Origin: Streptomyces sp. NL15-2K
Lineage (GTDB): Bacteria; Actinomycetota; Actinomycetes; Streptomycetales; Streptomycetaceae
NCBI RefSeq assembly: GCF_030551255.1
Contig: NZ_CP130630.1
Span: forward strand, 6,057,501-6,121,500
Reading direction: 5' to 3'
DNA length: 64,000 nucleotides
The first letter of the stretch is position 1. The number at the start of each line of letters is the position of its first letter. Positions 26,225 through 35,465 of this stretch are shown here, in pieces. Both the position numbers and the translations under genes were made by a program. Under the pieces are notes generated by a model that worked only from the letters and a program-made list of their open reading frames with translations, was not told the DNA's origin and ran no database searches.

Positions 26225-28203
26225 TGGCCCTGCCCTCCCCCAACCTGGACGACCGGCGCTTCCAGCAACTCGTCGACGAGGCGAAGCGGTACGTGCAGCA
26301 GCGCGCCCCGGAGTGGACCGACCACAACGTCTCCGACCCGGGCGTCACCCTGATCGAGACGTTCGCCTACCTCGTGGACCAGCTGCTGTACCGGCTCAAC
26401 CGGGTCCCGGACAAGAACTACACGGCGTTCCTCGACCTGTTGGGGATCCAGCTGTTCCCGCCGGCCGCGGCCGGGGCCGACGTCGACTTCTGGCTGTCGG
26501 CGCCGCAGCCCGACACGGTGAGGCTGCCGGCGGGCACCGAGGTGACCACCGCGCGCGGCGAGAACGGCGCGACCGGCGAGGACGAGGCGGACGTGGTGTT
26601 CGCGACCACGGACGAACTGCGCATCGTGCCCAGCGAGTTGACACGCCTGGTGACCGCACCCCGGACCGGTGAGCACACCGACTGGACCAGCACGCTCGCC
26701 GAGGGCCACGACGTCCGCTGCTTCCAGGCCGCACCGGAGCCGGGCGACGCGCTGCTGTTCGGCCTGCCGACGGCGGTGCCGCGCTGCGTGGTCGCCGTGC
26801 ACCTGGACAGCCGCGTGGAGGGCGTCGGCGTGGACCCGCGCCAGCCCCCGCTGGTGTGGGAGGCATGGGACGGCGGCGGCTGGCGGGTGTGCGAGACCGG
26901 CACGGACACCACCGGCGGACTGAACCGGCCCGGCGAGGTCATCGTGTACGTACCGGCCGGGCATACGGCGTCGGTGATCGGCGGGACGCGGGCCGGCTGG
27001 CTGCGCTGCCGCGTCACCGAGGCGGAGCCGGGCCAGCCGTTCTACTCGGAGTCCCCGACGGTGCGCGAGGCGGAGGTGTTCACCGTGGGCGGCACCATGA
27101 CCGCCGAGCACGCCGAGACCGTGACCGACGTGCCGCTCGGCACCTCGGAGGGGGTCGCGGGGCAGACGTTCCGGCTCGGCCGCCCGCCGGTCCTCCTCGA
27201 CGGGGAGCCCCCGGTGGTGGAGGTGTCGTCGGACGAGGGATGGCAGCGCTGGGAGGTGGTGGAGCACTTCGGCCGCTCCGGGCCCGCCGACCCGCATGTC
27301 CGCGTGGACGCCACCACCGGCGAGTTCACCTTCCCGCCGGTACTGCGCGAGCCGGACGGCACGCTGCGGCAGTGCGGCGCCGTGCCGCCCAAGGGCGCCC
27401 GGGTACGGGTGGCCCGCTACCGCACCGGCGGCGGCCCGGCGGGCAATGTCGCCCGCGGCGCGATCTCCGTACTGCGCAGCTCTGTTCCGTACGTGGCACG
27501 GGTCACGAACCGGGAGGCGGCGCGCGGCGGCGTCGCCGGAGAGACCGTCGAGAATGCCAAGCTCCGGGCGCCGGAGGTGCTGCGGATGCAGGAGCGCGCG
27601 GTGACCGCCGAGGACTACGAGATCATCAGCCGCCAGGCGGCGCCCTCGGTACGCCGGGTCCGCTGTCTGCCCGCCGCGGACGGTGCGGGCGCGGTGCGGG
27701 TCCTGGTGGTGCCGGACGCGGTGGCCGACGAGGACGACGACCGTCTCCGCTTCGAGCAGCTGATTCCCTCGGACCAGGTGCTCGAGTCGATCACCACGAG
27801 CCTCGACGAACGACGCCTGATCGGTACCCGACTGGTGGTGGAGCCGCCGGTCTACCAGGGCGTCACCGTGGTGGCCCGGCTCGCGGCGGCGCCGGGCGAC
27901 ACCGACCGGGTGCGCGAGTCCGCGCTCGCCGCGCTGTACCGGAACCTCAACCCGCTGCACGGCGGCCCGGACGGCACCGGCTGGCCGTTCGGACGGCCGG
28001 TGCAGTACGGGGAGGTGTTCGGCGTGCTGCAACGCGCCACCGGCAACGCGCTGGTGGAGGAGATCCGGCTGTTCGCCGCCGACCCGATCACCGGTCGGCG
28101 CGGCGCGCCGTCGGACCGCATCGACGTGGCCGCGGGCGCGCTGGTCTTCTCCTACCAGCACCAGGTGGTTGTCACAGCCATAGAGCCGGAGGTACGGGGA
28201 TGA
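26224..28203 (+). CDS. CIS baseplate wedge, gp6/J-like (Afp11-like)
   Basis: A 659-aa 'putative baseplate assembly protein' with the opening 'LPSPNLDDRRFQQLVDEAKR', 'WTDHNVSDPGVTLIETFAYL' and 'LYRLNRVPDKNYTAFLDLLG'. The C-terminal J-like region contains 'RAVTAEDYEIISRQAAPSVR' and a final 'VTAIEPEVRG'. It forms the wedge ring that holds the hub. ATG 26224 overlaps the gp25 stop (TGATG). Confidence 0.92.
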   Translation: MALPSPNLDDRRFQQLVDEAKRYVQQRAPEWTDHNVSDPGVTLIETFAYLVDQLLYRLNRVPDKNYTAFLDLLGIQLFPPAAAGADVDFWLSAPQPDTVRLPAGTEVTTARGENGATGEDEADVVFATTDELRIVPSELTRLVTAPRTGEHTDWTSTLAEGHDVRCFQAAPEPGDALLFGLPTAVPRCVVAVHLDSRVEGVGVDPRQPPLVWEAWDGGGWRVCETGTDTTGGLNRPGEVIVYVPAGHTASVIGGTRAGWLRCRVTEAEPGQPFYSESPTVREAEVFTVGGTMTAEHAETVTDVPLGTSEGVAGQTFRLGRPPVLLDGEPPVVEVSSDEGWQRWEVVEHFGRSGPADPHVRVDATTGEFTFPPVLREPDGTLRQCGAVPPKGARVRVARYRTGGGPAGNVARGAISVLRSSVPYVARVTNREAARGGVAGETVENAKLRAPEVLRMQERAVTAEDYEIISRQAAPSVRRVRCLPAADGAGAVRVLVVPDAVADEDDDRLRFEQLIPSDQVLESITTSLDERRLIGTRLVVEPPVYQGVTVVARLAAAPGDTDRVRESALAALYRNLNPLHGGPDGTGWPFGRPVQYGEVFGVLQRATGNALVEEIRLFAADPITGRRGAPSDRIDVAAGALVFSYQHQVVVTAIEPEVRG

Positions 28204-28262
28204 GGGTGGCCGACGCCGACACGGCCGCCGGGCCGGAGGCACAGGGAGAGGTACGGGGATGA
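28200..28262 (+). other. 20-codon micro-ORF between two wedge genes
   Basis: ATG 28200 overlaps the wedge stop (ATGA), and the frame ends in a TGA that overlaps ATG 28259 of the next gene. Both junctions share the same 14-nt string GAGGTACGGGGATG, so the micro-ORF may be a by-product of a short duplication of the translation-initiation site. It may act only to keep ribosomes coupled. Confidence 0.4.
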
Positions 28263-28822
28263 GCCGCGCCGCCGTACCCGGCCTGCCGAGCCGGTACCCG
28301 ATCGGCGGGCAACTGCCCGCCCTGTACGCCGACGACGACTTCGCGCAGCGGTTCACCGCCGGTCTCGACACCGTCCTCGCCCCGGTGTTCGCGACCCTCG
28401 ACAACCTGCCCGCCTACCTCGACCCCCGGCTCGCTCCGACCGACTTCCTGGCCTGGCTGGCGTCGTGGGTGGGCGCCGCCGACGACCCGCAGTGGCCCGT
28501 GGAGCTGCGCCGCGAGGCTGTGGTCCGCGCGGTGGAGCTGCACCGGTGGCGCGGCACCAGGCGCGGTTTGGTCGAGGGCCTGCGGCTCGCGCTCGGCGTG
28601 CACGCCGAGGTGACCGGGGACGGCGGCGCGACATGGTCGAGGACCGCCGGAGCCGACCTGCCGCCGGAGCCCCCCGCCGGGCCCCTGGTCCGGGTGTGGC
28701 CGGGTCGCGAGGCGCGGGTGGACGCGGCTCGGGTCCACGAGATCGTCCGGGCCATGTGCCCGGTGCACACCGTCTGCCGGGTGGAGGTCCTGCCCGGCCC
28801 GCCCGCCGATGAAGGGAGGTGA
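28259..28822 (+). CDS. CIS baseplate wedge, phage tail protein I-like
   Basis: A 187-aa protein with 'PSRYPIGGQLPALYADDDFA', 'LAPVFATLDNLPAYLDPRLA', 'TDFLAWLASWVG' and 'HRWRGTRRGLVEGLRLALGV'. This is the pattern of 'phage tail protein' gpI-like wedge proteins placed after the J-like wedge in CIS and R-type tails. ATG 28259 overlaps the micro-ORF stop. The membrane-anchored zinc-ribbon gene follows within 5 nt, with a strong RBS inside this gene's 3' end. Confidence 0.87.
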   Translation: MSRAAVPGLPSRYPIGGQLPALYADDDFAQRFTAGLDTVLAPVFATLDNLPAYLDPRLAPTDFLAWLASWVGAADDPQWPVELRREAVVRAVELHRWRGTRRGLVEGLRLALGVHAEVTGDGGATWSRTAGADLPPEPPAGPLVRVWPGREARVDAARVHEIVRAMCPVHTVCRVEVLPGPPADEGR

Positions 28823-28826
28823 CGTC

Positions 28827-30299
28827 ATGCGCGCGTGTCCCGCGTGCGGGGCGTCCAACGGCTCCGCGGACGACTTCTGCGGCAACTGCGGCGCGTACCT
28901 GGGCTGGTCGGACACCACGCCGGCCTCGAGCACGCCCGCGGATCCCCCGGCTCCACCGGACCCCACCCCGCCGGACGCCACCCCGGCGCCCGCATCGCCC
29001 CCGGCGGAGGAGCCCGCGTCCGCCGGGCCGGGCCGCACCTCGTCGTTGCGCACCCGGCTGACCGGCCGCGGCCGCGGCGAGGCGAGGGGACCGAGCGCTT
29101 CGCCTACGGCGGGCTCGCGCTCCGGCGCCGACGAGGGTCCCGGCGCCGCCCCCGGCCAGGAGGAGGCCATCGGCCCTCCGCCCGAGGCCGGACCCGACGA
29201 TGTCCGCACCGAGCACCCCGCCCCCGCGCACCGCTCGACCACTGGCGAGGCCACCGGAGAGGCCCCCAGCGAGACCACCGGCGACGAAGAAACCCCCCAC
29301 ACCGGCGAAGCTCGCCCCACCACGGCACCCGCGTCCACGGCACCCCCCGGGTCCTCCGGGGCCGGGTCCGCGTCCGGACCCGCCGCGTCCGGAACGAGCG
29401 CACCGCCACCCCAGGCCCCGGCCACACCGTCGGTCCCCAGCACCCCACCTGCTCCGACCACCCCGGACATGCCGGGCCCTCGGACCCCGGCCACCCCCAC
29501 CCCCGAGGTGCCGTCGCCGGACCCCGTGCTGCCCGTACGCCCGGCGAAGCCGGTGGCGCCACGCCCCGTCGTACGTCCCTCCGCGGTGCCGGACGAAGCG
29601 GCGGGGGCGCCCTGCCCCGCCTGCGGCACGCCCAACCCGCCGGACCGCCGGTTCTGCCGACGCTGCGCGGCTGAGCTGAACCCCGCCGCGAAGCCCGCCC
29701 CGCTGCCGTGGTGGCGGACCGTGTGGCCGCTGCGCCGCCGGGTGCGGGCGAGCTCGGGCAGGTTGGTGCGGCTCCTGGTGATCCTGGCCGTGGTGGTGGC
29801 TCTGTGCGCGGGCGGCCTCCTGCTGCTGCCGGCCGGACGCGCCCTGGTCGAGGACACCCGGGACAAACTGAGCAAGGCCAAGGCCGTGACCCCGGCGGAC
29901 ATCGAGGCGAGCGCCGAGCTCCCCCGGCACCCGGCGCAGAACACCACGGATGGGCTCAGCAACAGCTACTGGGGCGCCCCCGCGCCGGGCGCTTCGCTGA
30001 CCTACACCTTCGGCAAGCCGTTCCGGTTGGTCGACCTGATCATCACCAACGGCCCGTCCGCGTCTCCGGAGGAGTACACCCGCCAGGCACGCGCGCTCCA
30101 GCTGGACCTGGAGGTGACAACGGCGGACGGCACGAAGCACGAAAAGACACTCACCCTCAGCGACAAACCAGGCCCGCAGACGATGCCCACCGGGATCAGC
30201 GACGCGAAGACGGTACGCCTGGTCCTGCGCTCGGCCGCCGGCCTGACTCCGGGCCGTCATCTGGCCCTGGCGGAGGTGGAGTTCTTCCAGCGAAGCTGA
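28827..30299 (+). CDS. Zinc-ribbon, transmembrane, discoidin-like CIS protein (CisA-like)
   Basis: The 490-aa protein starts at ATG 28827, 5 nt after GGGAGGTGA. Residues 4-21 form a zinc ribbon (CPACG...CGNCG), followed by a Pro/Thr/Ala-rich disordered stretch of about 230 residues. A second zinc ribbon sits near 261-278 (CPACG...CRRC), a transmembrane helix near 311-333 ('LLVILAVVVALCAGGLLLL'), and a C-terminal F5/8C- or lectin-like domain ends 'LALAEVEFFQRS'. The orientation predicted is cytoplasmic ribbons and an external C-terminus. The layout resembles CisA, described as the membrane partner of the Streptomyces cytoplasmic CIS; I recall this from the literature and it is not proven here. 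It closes the structural operon. Confidence 0.75.
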   Translation: MRACPACGASNGSADDFCGNCGAYLGWSDTTPASSTPADPPAPPDPTPPDATPAPASPPAEEPASAGPGRTSSLRTRLTGRGRGEARGPSASPTAGSRSGADEGPGAAPGQEEAIGPPPEAGPDDVRTEHPAPAHRSTTGEATGEAPSETTGDEETPHTGEARPTTAPASTAPPGSSGAGSASGPAASGTSAPPPQAPATPSVPSTPPAPTTPDMPGPRTPATPTPEVPSPDPVLPVRPAKPVAPRPVVRPSAVPDEAAGAPCPACGTPNPPDRRFCRRCAAELNPAAKPAPLPWWRTVWPLRRRVRASSGRLVRLLVILAVVVALCAGGLLLLPAGRALVEDTRDKLSKAKAVTPADIEASAELPRHPAQNTTDGLSNSYWGAPAPGASLTYTFGKPFRLVDLIITNGPSASPEEYTRQARALQLDLEVTTADGTKHEKTLTLSDKPGPQTMPTGISDAKTVRLVLRSAAGLTPGRHLALAEVEFFQRS

Positions 30300-30381
30300 C
30301 AGCGACCGCTCCTGCATCCATCCAAGGCGCACTCGACCTGGCCCTCGCCGACGCGGTGACCGTGGCCCTCGCGGCGAAGAA

Positions 30382-30413
30382 GGGCGGGTGGACGCCGTGG
30401 CATCCACCCGCCC
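30382..30413. terminator. Bidirectional terminator between CIS and glycan clusters
   Basis: An 11-bp perfect stem GGGCGGGTGGA/TCCACCCGCCC with a 10-nt loop lies between convergent genes. No U-tract is evident, which is usual in Streptomyces. A 17-bp direct duplication (GCGTCGGCCCGGCCTAC twice) follows near 30,444-30,477. Confidence 0.65.
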
Positions 30414-30472
30414 CTCGCCGTTACACGCTTGCACGCTTACAAGCGTCGGCCCGGCCTACGCGTCGGCCCGGC

Positions 30473-32815
30473 CTACGCGCCGGCGCGGTAAACCGCGATC
30501 TCCGTCAGCGTCGGCGTGTACTGCTCCGTCGCGATCTGCCCGGTGAGCGCCACCCGGAGCTTGGAGGTCGTGATGTCGCCGAAGCCGGTGACGGTGAGGT
30601 CGTGGCCGATGCCGGTGTCGCGGCTCGCGAAGGTCACCCACCCGCCGGCTGCGGCGTCCCAGCGCTGGAGCTCGAAGGACCGCACCCTCGGGTTGGTGCC
30701 CGAGTCGGTGTACTCGTCCAGGTAGACCTCGTCGAAGGTGGTGTCCGCGCCGAAGTCGATGTCGAGCGTGATGGGGTAGGCGGCGTCGTCGGCGGCGGCC
30801 CAGCGGGTCGTGAGGTCGCCGTCGGTCAGCTTGTCCGCGGTGAGGGTTCCGTTCGCTCCGGTGTGGGTGGAGCTCGCGGTGACGGGTTTGCCGAGCGCGA
30901 GGTCGACCCGGTTGTCCGCCTCCTCCTCGATGGGGTCGTCGTCGACCGGGTTGGTGACCTGTGGGCCGATCCGGGTCTCGGCCATGCCCACGTCCGGTGC
31001 GTCGCCGTAGTAGATGTGCGTGCCCAGGAAGTCCTCGGTGCCCAGGTGCGGGTTGTAGCGGCCGGCGTCGATGAGCGGTGAGTCGTTCCGGAGGGCGAAG
31101 TGTGCCGCGGCCTTTCGGATGCGGTCCACGCCTGCCCCGGTGACGTAGTCGGCGGGGTCACCGACGAATCGGGGGTCGGTTCGCAGCCCCTTGGGGTCGG
31201 CCGGTTCCTGGGTGGAGTGGGTGCCGCTCGCCTCGTAGTAGTCGTTGTTGGAGAACACGGCCTGCCGTAGGGCGCCGGTTCTGCGGTACCACGGTGTCGT
31301 GGTCGTCTTCGAGGTGTTGTAGAAGATGTTGTTCAGGAAGTAGACGCGGCTCAGGAACGTCTCGTCGTGGACGTAGTCGAGGTCCGCGCCGTCGTAGACG
31401 AAGGTGTTGTTCGTGAAGTACGTCGGCGAGTAGTTCGTAGACAGCATGTTCTTCACGAGTACGCCGTTGTCGTTGACGCTCAGGTTGTAGCGGGCGACCG
31501 AGTTCGAGCTGTTGCCCATGTAGGCCATCCAGCCCGCCGCGTTGTCGTGCGAGTAGTTGTACTGGTAGGTGACGTTGAAGTTGGTGTACTCGAGGTCCCA
31601 GGGCGTGCCGTCGTACTCGTTGTTCGGGCCGCCGTAGACCTCGTTGAACTGCATGACCGAGTCGGCGCCGGCCCACAGGTAGAGCGCGCAGGACACCGCG
31701 TCGTAGCGCTTCAGATACCCGTTGACCTCGTTGTACTCGACCTTCATGTTCTTGGTGTTGGCGAGCTGGATCGCGCCCTGGCCGATGCTCTCGGCGTAGT
31801 TGTGGCCGATGTACACGTCCCGGCTGTACAGGTCGCGGGTGCGCACCCACAGCTGCTCCCAGCCCTCGTGCCACTTCCCGTTCTCGTCGTACTGACCGGC
31901 GTCCGCACCGTCGGCCGCGAACCAGTTGAACGCGAACTGCACGGCGTGCAGTTCCACGTTCTCGAAGGTGTTGTCCTCGATCCGGACGTCCTTGAAGTGG
32001 TAGCCGCCGGTTGCGTAGTCCTTGTAGCTCTTGCTGCCGAAGACCTGGAAGTCGACGGCGCCGTAGTGGATTTTCTGCCAGTAGCTCGGACCGTCGATGT
32101 TGTGGACGTATATGTCCGAGATACGGAAGTGGTCCATGACGCTGTCCTCGCCGGGCTTCAGCAGGTCGGCGTTGATCGACACCATGATTCCGTCGCGGAC
32201 GTACGTCCCCTTGGTGATGTTGGTCGCGAAGTCGTCGTCATTGGACAGTTCGACGTTGTTGATGTCCCAGTACTGCTGGTTGCGCAGCACGATGGCGCCG
32301 GTCAGGCCGACGGTGGCGGGATTCTTCGTGCCGTCCGCGTTGAACGGACTCGGCACGTTGCCGTTCGTCGCGATGTACGGCCGTCCGGCGCCCGGGTCGC
32401 CGTACGCCGAGATCGTGATCGGCCTGCCCGTGCTGCCCGAGCCCTTCGGCCACAACTGCTCGTCCTGCCACTCCTCACCGGCCTTGAGCAGGATGCGGTC
32501 GCCGGGCGCGAACGTCGTCGCGTTCGCCTTGGCCAGGGTGCGCCAGGCGGTCTTCGGGGAGGTCCCGGCCGCGTCGTCGCGACCACGGGTCGCGTCGATG
32601 AAGTAGTCCTTGCCGCCGGTCAGGTTCGGCGTGTTGCCCGGCCAGGACGGCTGGGCGGCGGCGGGGGCGGGAGCGCGGTCCGGGGCCGCGGCGGCATGCG
32701 CGGCGGGAACGAGCGCGCCTACCAGCAGCGCGGCGAGCAGGGCGACGAAGCCCGCGTACAACGACCGTATGAGGGGTGGTCCGGTATCGGCAGGTCTCAT
32801 GGGGACAGGTCTCAT
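30473..32815 (-). CDS. Secreted right-handed beta-helix protein with F5/8C (discoidin) domain
   Basis: The 780-aa protein starts at ATG 32815, which overlaps the foldase stop (ATGA). It has a Sec signal peptide ('LALLVGALVPAAHA'-type core at about 20-42), a beta-helix of about residues 60-590 ('KDYFIDATRGRDDAAGTSPK', then many Asn-rich rungs such as 'IEDNTFENVELHAVQF' and 'FTNNTFVYDG'), and a C-terminal F5/8C domain ('GKPVTASSTHTGANGTLTAD') that should bind sugars. Such proteins act as polysaccharide lyases or glycosidases outside the cell. The substrate is unknown; co-occurrence with GH29 and GH35 suggests a fucose- and galactose-containing glycan. Confidence 0.82.
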   Translation of the reverse strand: MRPVPMRPADTGPPLIRSLYAGFVALLAALLVGALVPAAHAAAAPDRAPAPAAAQPSWPGNTPNLTGGKDYFIDATRGRDDAAGTSPKTAWRTLAKANATTFAPGDRILLKAGEEWQDEQLWPKGSGSTGRPITISAYGDPGAGRPYIATNGNVPSPFNADGTKNPATVGLTGAIVLRNQQYWDINNVELSNDDDFATNITKGTYVRDGIMVSINADLLKPGEDSVMDHFRISDIYVHNIDGPSYWQKIHYGAVDFQVFGSKSYKDYATGGYHFKDVRIEDNTFENVELHAVQFAFNWFAADGADAGQYDENGKWHEGWEQLWVRTRDLYSRDVYIGHNYAESIGQGAIQLANTKNMKVEYNEVNGYLKRYDAVSCALYLWAGADSVMQFNEVYGGPNNEYDGTPWDLEYTNFNVTYQYNYSHDNAAGWMAYMGNSSNSVARYNLSVNDNGVLVKNMLSTNYSPTYFTNNTFVYDGADLDYVHDETFLSRVYFLNNIFYNTSKTTTTPWYRRTGALRQAVFSNNDYYEASGTHSTQEPADPKGLRTDPRFVGDPADYVTGAGVDRIRKAAAHFALRNDSPLIDAGRYNPHLGTEDFLGTHIYYGDAPDVGMAETRIGPQVTNPVDDDPIEEEADNRVDLALGKPVTASSTHTGANGTLTADKLTDGDLTTRWAAADDAAYPITLDIDFGADTTFDEVYLDEYTDSGTNPRVRSFELQRWDAAAGGWVTFASRDTGIGHDLTVTGFGDITTSKLRVALTGQIATEQYTPTLTEIAVYRAGA

Positions 32816-34041
32816 TGCTGCACATCCTTTGCGTTGATGGCGTCCACCGCCGAGGTGTCGACATCGATGTCGCCGCTGGCGACCCGGCGTTGGAGGAACC
32901 GGTTGAACTTCTCCTCGACGAGCGACTGCCGGATCCGCTGGGAGTAGTCGGCGAACGCCTTGTCCTCGTCGACGCTCTTGCCGTCGAGCTCGTAGTAGGT
33001 GATCTGGCCGGTGCCCGTGACGGGGGCGGAGATCCGGCCCGGCGCGAGGGTGCCGAGCACCGCCATGAGGTCCTGGTCGTGGGCGTTCAGCCCGGTCGAA
33101 CCACTGCCGTCGTACGTGCCGGTGGTGAGCTTGGCATCGGGTTCCCCGGCGACGACGTCCGCGAGGCGCCCGGCGGCGGTCACCCGCCGCTGCAGGCGGG
33201 CCGCGAAGTCCGCGGAGGCGCCGTCGGGGACCGGTACCACGAGCTGCGCGTACTTGTACGTCGTCGCGTTGGCGCTCCAGGCGTCCCGGTCGGCGTCGAA
33301 CGCGCGCCGGACCTCGGCGTCGGTGACGTGGAGCGGGTCGCCGGCGCCCGCGCTGAGCCGCTTCTTCAGGGTGGTGGTGACCTCGGTGAGCCGGTGCGTG
33401 TAGTACTCCTCGGGGGAGAACCGCGCGACGCCGTAGACGGTCCGGCCCGCGGCGATGGCCCGGGCGCGGGACTCGTTCTCCTGAGCCAGTCCGGCGAGGA
33501 AGTCGTCGTAGTCCACGGAGTCGACGAGCCCCTGCTCCTTCGCGAGGACGAGCGTGGTCTTGTCCCGCTGGATCTCGTCGAGCGCACGGGTCTCGAGGCG
33601 CTGGAGCGCGGTCTTGTCGCCGGCCTTCGCGTTCCAGTCGATCGCGCCCCGCAGGTGGTACTTGTTGCGCAGCTCGTTCTGCACGGTCGGCGCGAGCCGC
33701 CGCATGTGGAAGAGCAGTTCGTCGCGGGTCACGGGGTGGCCGTCGAGGGAGGCGACCTCGCTGGTCTCGCCGGTGCGGTGGCTGAGCATCGTCACTCCGG
33801 TGACCACCAGCGCGGCGAGGGCGAGGCACACGCCGGTGAGGAGGAGGACGGCCCGGCGGCGCGACGGCTTGTCGGGCGGGCGGGAGGTGCTCGGCACCCG
33901 CGCGGCACGAGGCTTGCGCGAGGCACCCGGCTTGCGGGCGTTGCTCGGCTTGCGGGCGTTGCTCGGCTTGTGGGAGTTGCTCGGCTTGTGGGAGTTGCCT
34001 GGCTTTCGTGACGTGCTCTGCTTGGCCATGGTGCCCTTCAT
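32812..34041 (-). CDS. Membrane-anchored PpiC/SurA-type peptidyl-prolyl isomerase-like foldase
   Basis: A 409-aa protein. The cytoplasmic N-terminus has five or so repeats of the form KPSNSH/KPSNAR/KPGASR, then a transmembrane helix near residues 56-80 ('AVLLLTGVCLALAALVV'). The outside part has a SurA-N-like helical region and a PPIC-like segment ending 'FNRFLQRRV'. The start ATG 34041 overlaps the GH29 stop; ATG 34029 is an alternative. Overlaps on both sides place it between the fucosidase and the secreted beta-helix gene, so it probably assists folding of the exported beta-helix enzyme. Classic active-site residues of parvulins cannot be assigned with certainty. Confidence 0.7.
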   Translation of the reverse strand: MKGTMAKQSTSRKPGNSHKPSNSHKPSNARKPSNARKPGASRKPRAARVPSTSRPPDKPSRRRAVLLLTGVCLALAALVVTGVTMLSHRTGETSEVASLDGHPVTRDELLFHMRRLAPTVQNELRNKYHLRGAIDWNAKAGDKTALQRLETRALDEIQRDKTTLVLAKEQGLVDSVDYDDFLAGLAQENESRARAIAAGRTVYGVARFSPEEYYTHRLTEVTTTLKKRLSAGAGDPLHVTDAEVRRAFDADRDAWSANATTYKYAQLVVPVPDGASADFAARLQRRVTAAGRLADVVAGEPDAKLTTGTYDGSGSTGLNAHDQDLMAVLGTLAPGRISAPVTGTGQITYYELDGKSVDEDKAFADYSQRIRQSLVEEKFNRFLQRRVASGDIDVDTSAVDAINAKDVQQ

Positions 34042-35465
34042 GAGGCCGCCCCGATCGCGGCCACCCGGGCGACGACGGGCGTGTCCCGGGTCTGGGGTAT
34101 CTCGACCAGTACGGCATCGATCTCGGTCGGCGGAAACGTCAGGACGCGCTGATGGCCCACCGCGTGCGCCTGCGCGAGCGTCGTCCACCGCCCGTCCCGG
34201 CGACCCCGTACGACGACGTGCTCGATGCGCTGCCCCTGCCTGATGTCCTCGCCGAGGACGACCGCCTCGACCGGGCGGGGCCGTCCGAACGCGAGCGTCA
34301 CGCCGGGCAGCGGGTCGGTGTCGTCCGGCCGCCACGGCGTACGCCCCGCGCCCGGCCACGCGCTCGCGACGTCGCCCGTGCCCCCGGACGAGACCGTCGC
34401 GGTCGCCTCGATCCGCCGCGCCCGGAAGTCGTCGATCCGCCGCCCGAGTTGATCGAGCACCGTCACGTCGATGTCCCGTACGCGCCCGTCGCGGGCCGGC
34501 GGGACGTTGAGCAGGAAGCAGGAGTTGCCGCCGACGGCGCGCAGGTAGATGGTGAACAGCTCGTCCACGGAGCGGACCCGGGCGTCCTCGGCCGGGTGGT
34601 GGAACCAGCCGGGCCGGATCGAGGTGTTGACCTCGGCCGGGTACCAGACCAGGTCGTCCTCGTGCCCGGCCAGCGCCGCGCGGCTGCCGAGGTCCCGGTC
34701 GTCGCTGCGCACGAGCCGGGCGAAGGCGCCGTCGTCCGCCTGCTGCGAGCGGTCAGCGGTCCGCTCGGCGTCCTGCAACGCGCGCGGCACCACGCTCCAC
34801 TCGTCGGGGCGGGTCTCCCCGGCCTCGTTGCCGCACCAGCGGACGTCGGGCCCGCACACGCTGATGACCGCGTCCGGCTGCAACTCCCGGACCACCGCGT
34901 AGTACCGCTCCCAGTCATACACCTGGGTCTTGCCGCTCGGGCCCTCGCCGTTCGCGCCGTCCAGCCACACCGAGAACACCGGCCCGTACCGGGTGAGCAG
35001 TTCGGTGAGCTGGGCGACGTAGAAGTCGTCGTACGCGGGCCCGGAACCGTAGGACGCCTCGGTGCGGTCCCAGGGGGACAGGTAGATCCCGAACCGCAGA
35101 CCGTGCCGCCGGGCCGCTTCGGCGACCTCCGCGACCACGTCGCCCCGGCCGCCCCGCCACGGCGACGAGGCGACCGAGTAGGCCGTGACGTCACTCGGCC
35201 ACAGACAGAACCCGTCGTGGTGCTTGCAGGTGAGGATCACGCCGGTCATCCCGGCGCTCTTCAGGGCCGTGACCCACTGGTCGGCGTCGAGCCCGGCCGG
35301 GTCGAAGGCGGCCGGGTCGTCGTGCCCCTCGCCCCACTCCCGGTCCGTCATGGTGTTCATGCCGAAGTGGATGAACCCGTAGAACTCCATCGCCTGCCAG
35401 GCGAGTTGGCGCTCGCTCGGCCGGACCGCGGCCAGTGCCCGGCCGGATATCGCCGCCGCGGTCAC
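34038..35465 (-). CDS. GH29 alpha-L-fucosidase family enzyme
   Basis: A 475-aa protein from GTG 35465, which overlaps the stop of the 59-aa peptide (GTGA). GH29 motifs present are 'FYGFIHFGMNTMTDREWGEG', 'ILTCKHHDGFCLWPS', 'RFGIYLSPWDR' and 'FSVWLDGANGEG', whose Asp is the expected nucleophile. The C-terminal part is a beta-sandwich. There is no signal peptide, so it acts inside the cell on imported oligosaccharides. The longer upstream reading is inside the peptide gene. It fits a pathway: secreted depolymerase, ABC import, cytosolic GH29 and GH35 trimming. Confidence 0.88.
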   Translation of the reverse strand: MTAAAISGRALAAVRPSERQLAWQAMEFYGFIHFGMNTMTDREWGEGHDDPAAFDPAGLDADQWVTALKSAGMTGVILTCKHHDGFCLWPSDVTAYSVASSPWRGGRGDVVAEVAEAARRHGLRFGIYLSPWDRTEASYGSGPAYDDFYVAQLTELLTRYGPVFSVWLDGANGEGPSGKTQVYDWERYYAVVRELQPDAVISVCGPDVRWCGNEAGETRPDEWSVVPRALQDAERTADRSQQADDGAFARLVRSDDRDLGSRAALAGHEDDLVWYPAEVNTSIRPGWFHHPAEDARVRSVDELFTIYLRAVGGNSCFLLNVPPARDGRVRDIDVTVLDQLGRRIDDFRARRIEATATVSSGGTGDVASAWPGAGRTPWRPDDTDPLPGVTLAFGRPRPVEAVVLGEDIRQGQRIEHVVVRGRRDGRWTTLAQAHAVGHQRVLTFPPTEIDAVLVEIPQTRDTPVVARVAAIGAAS

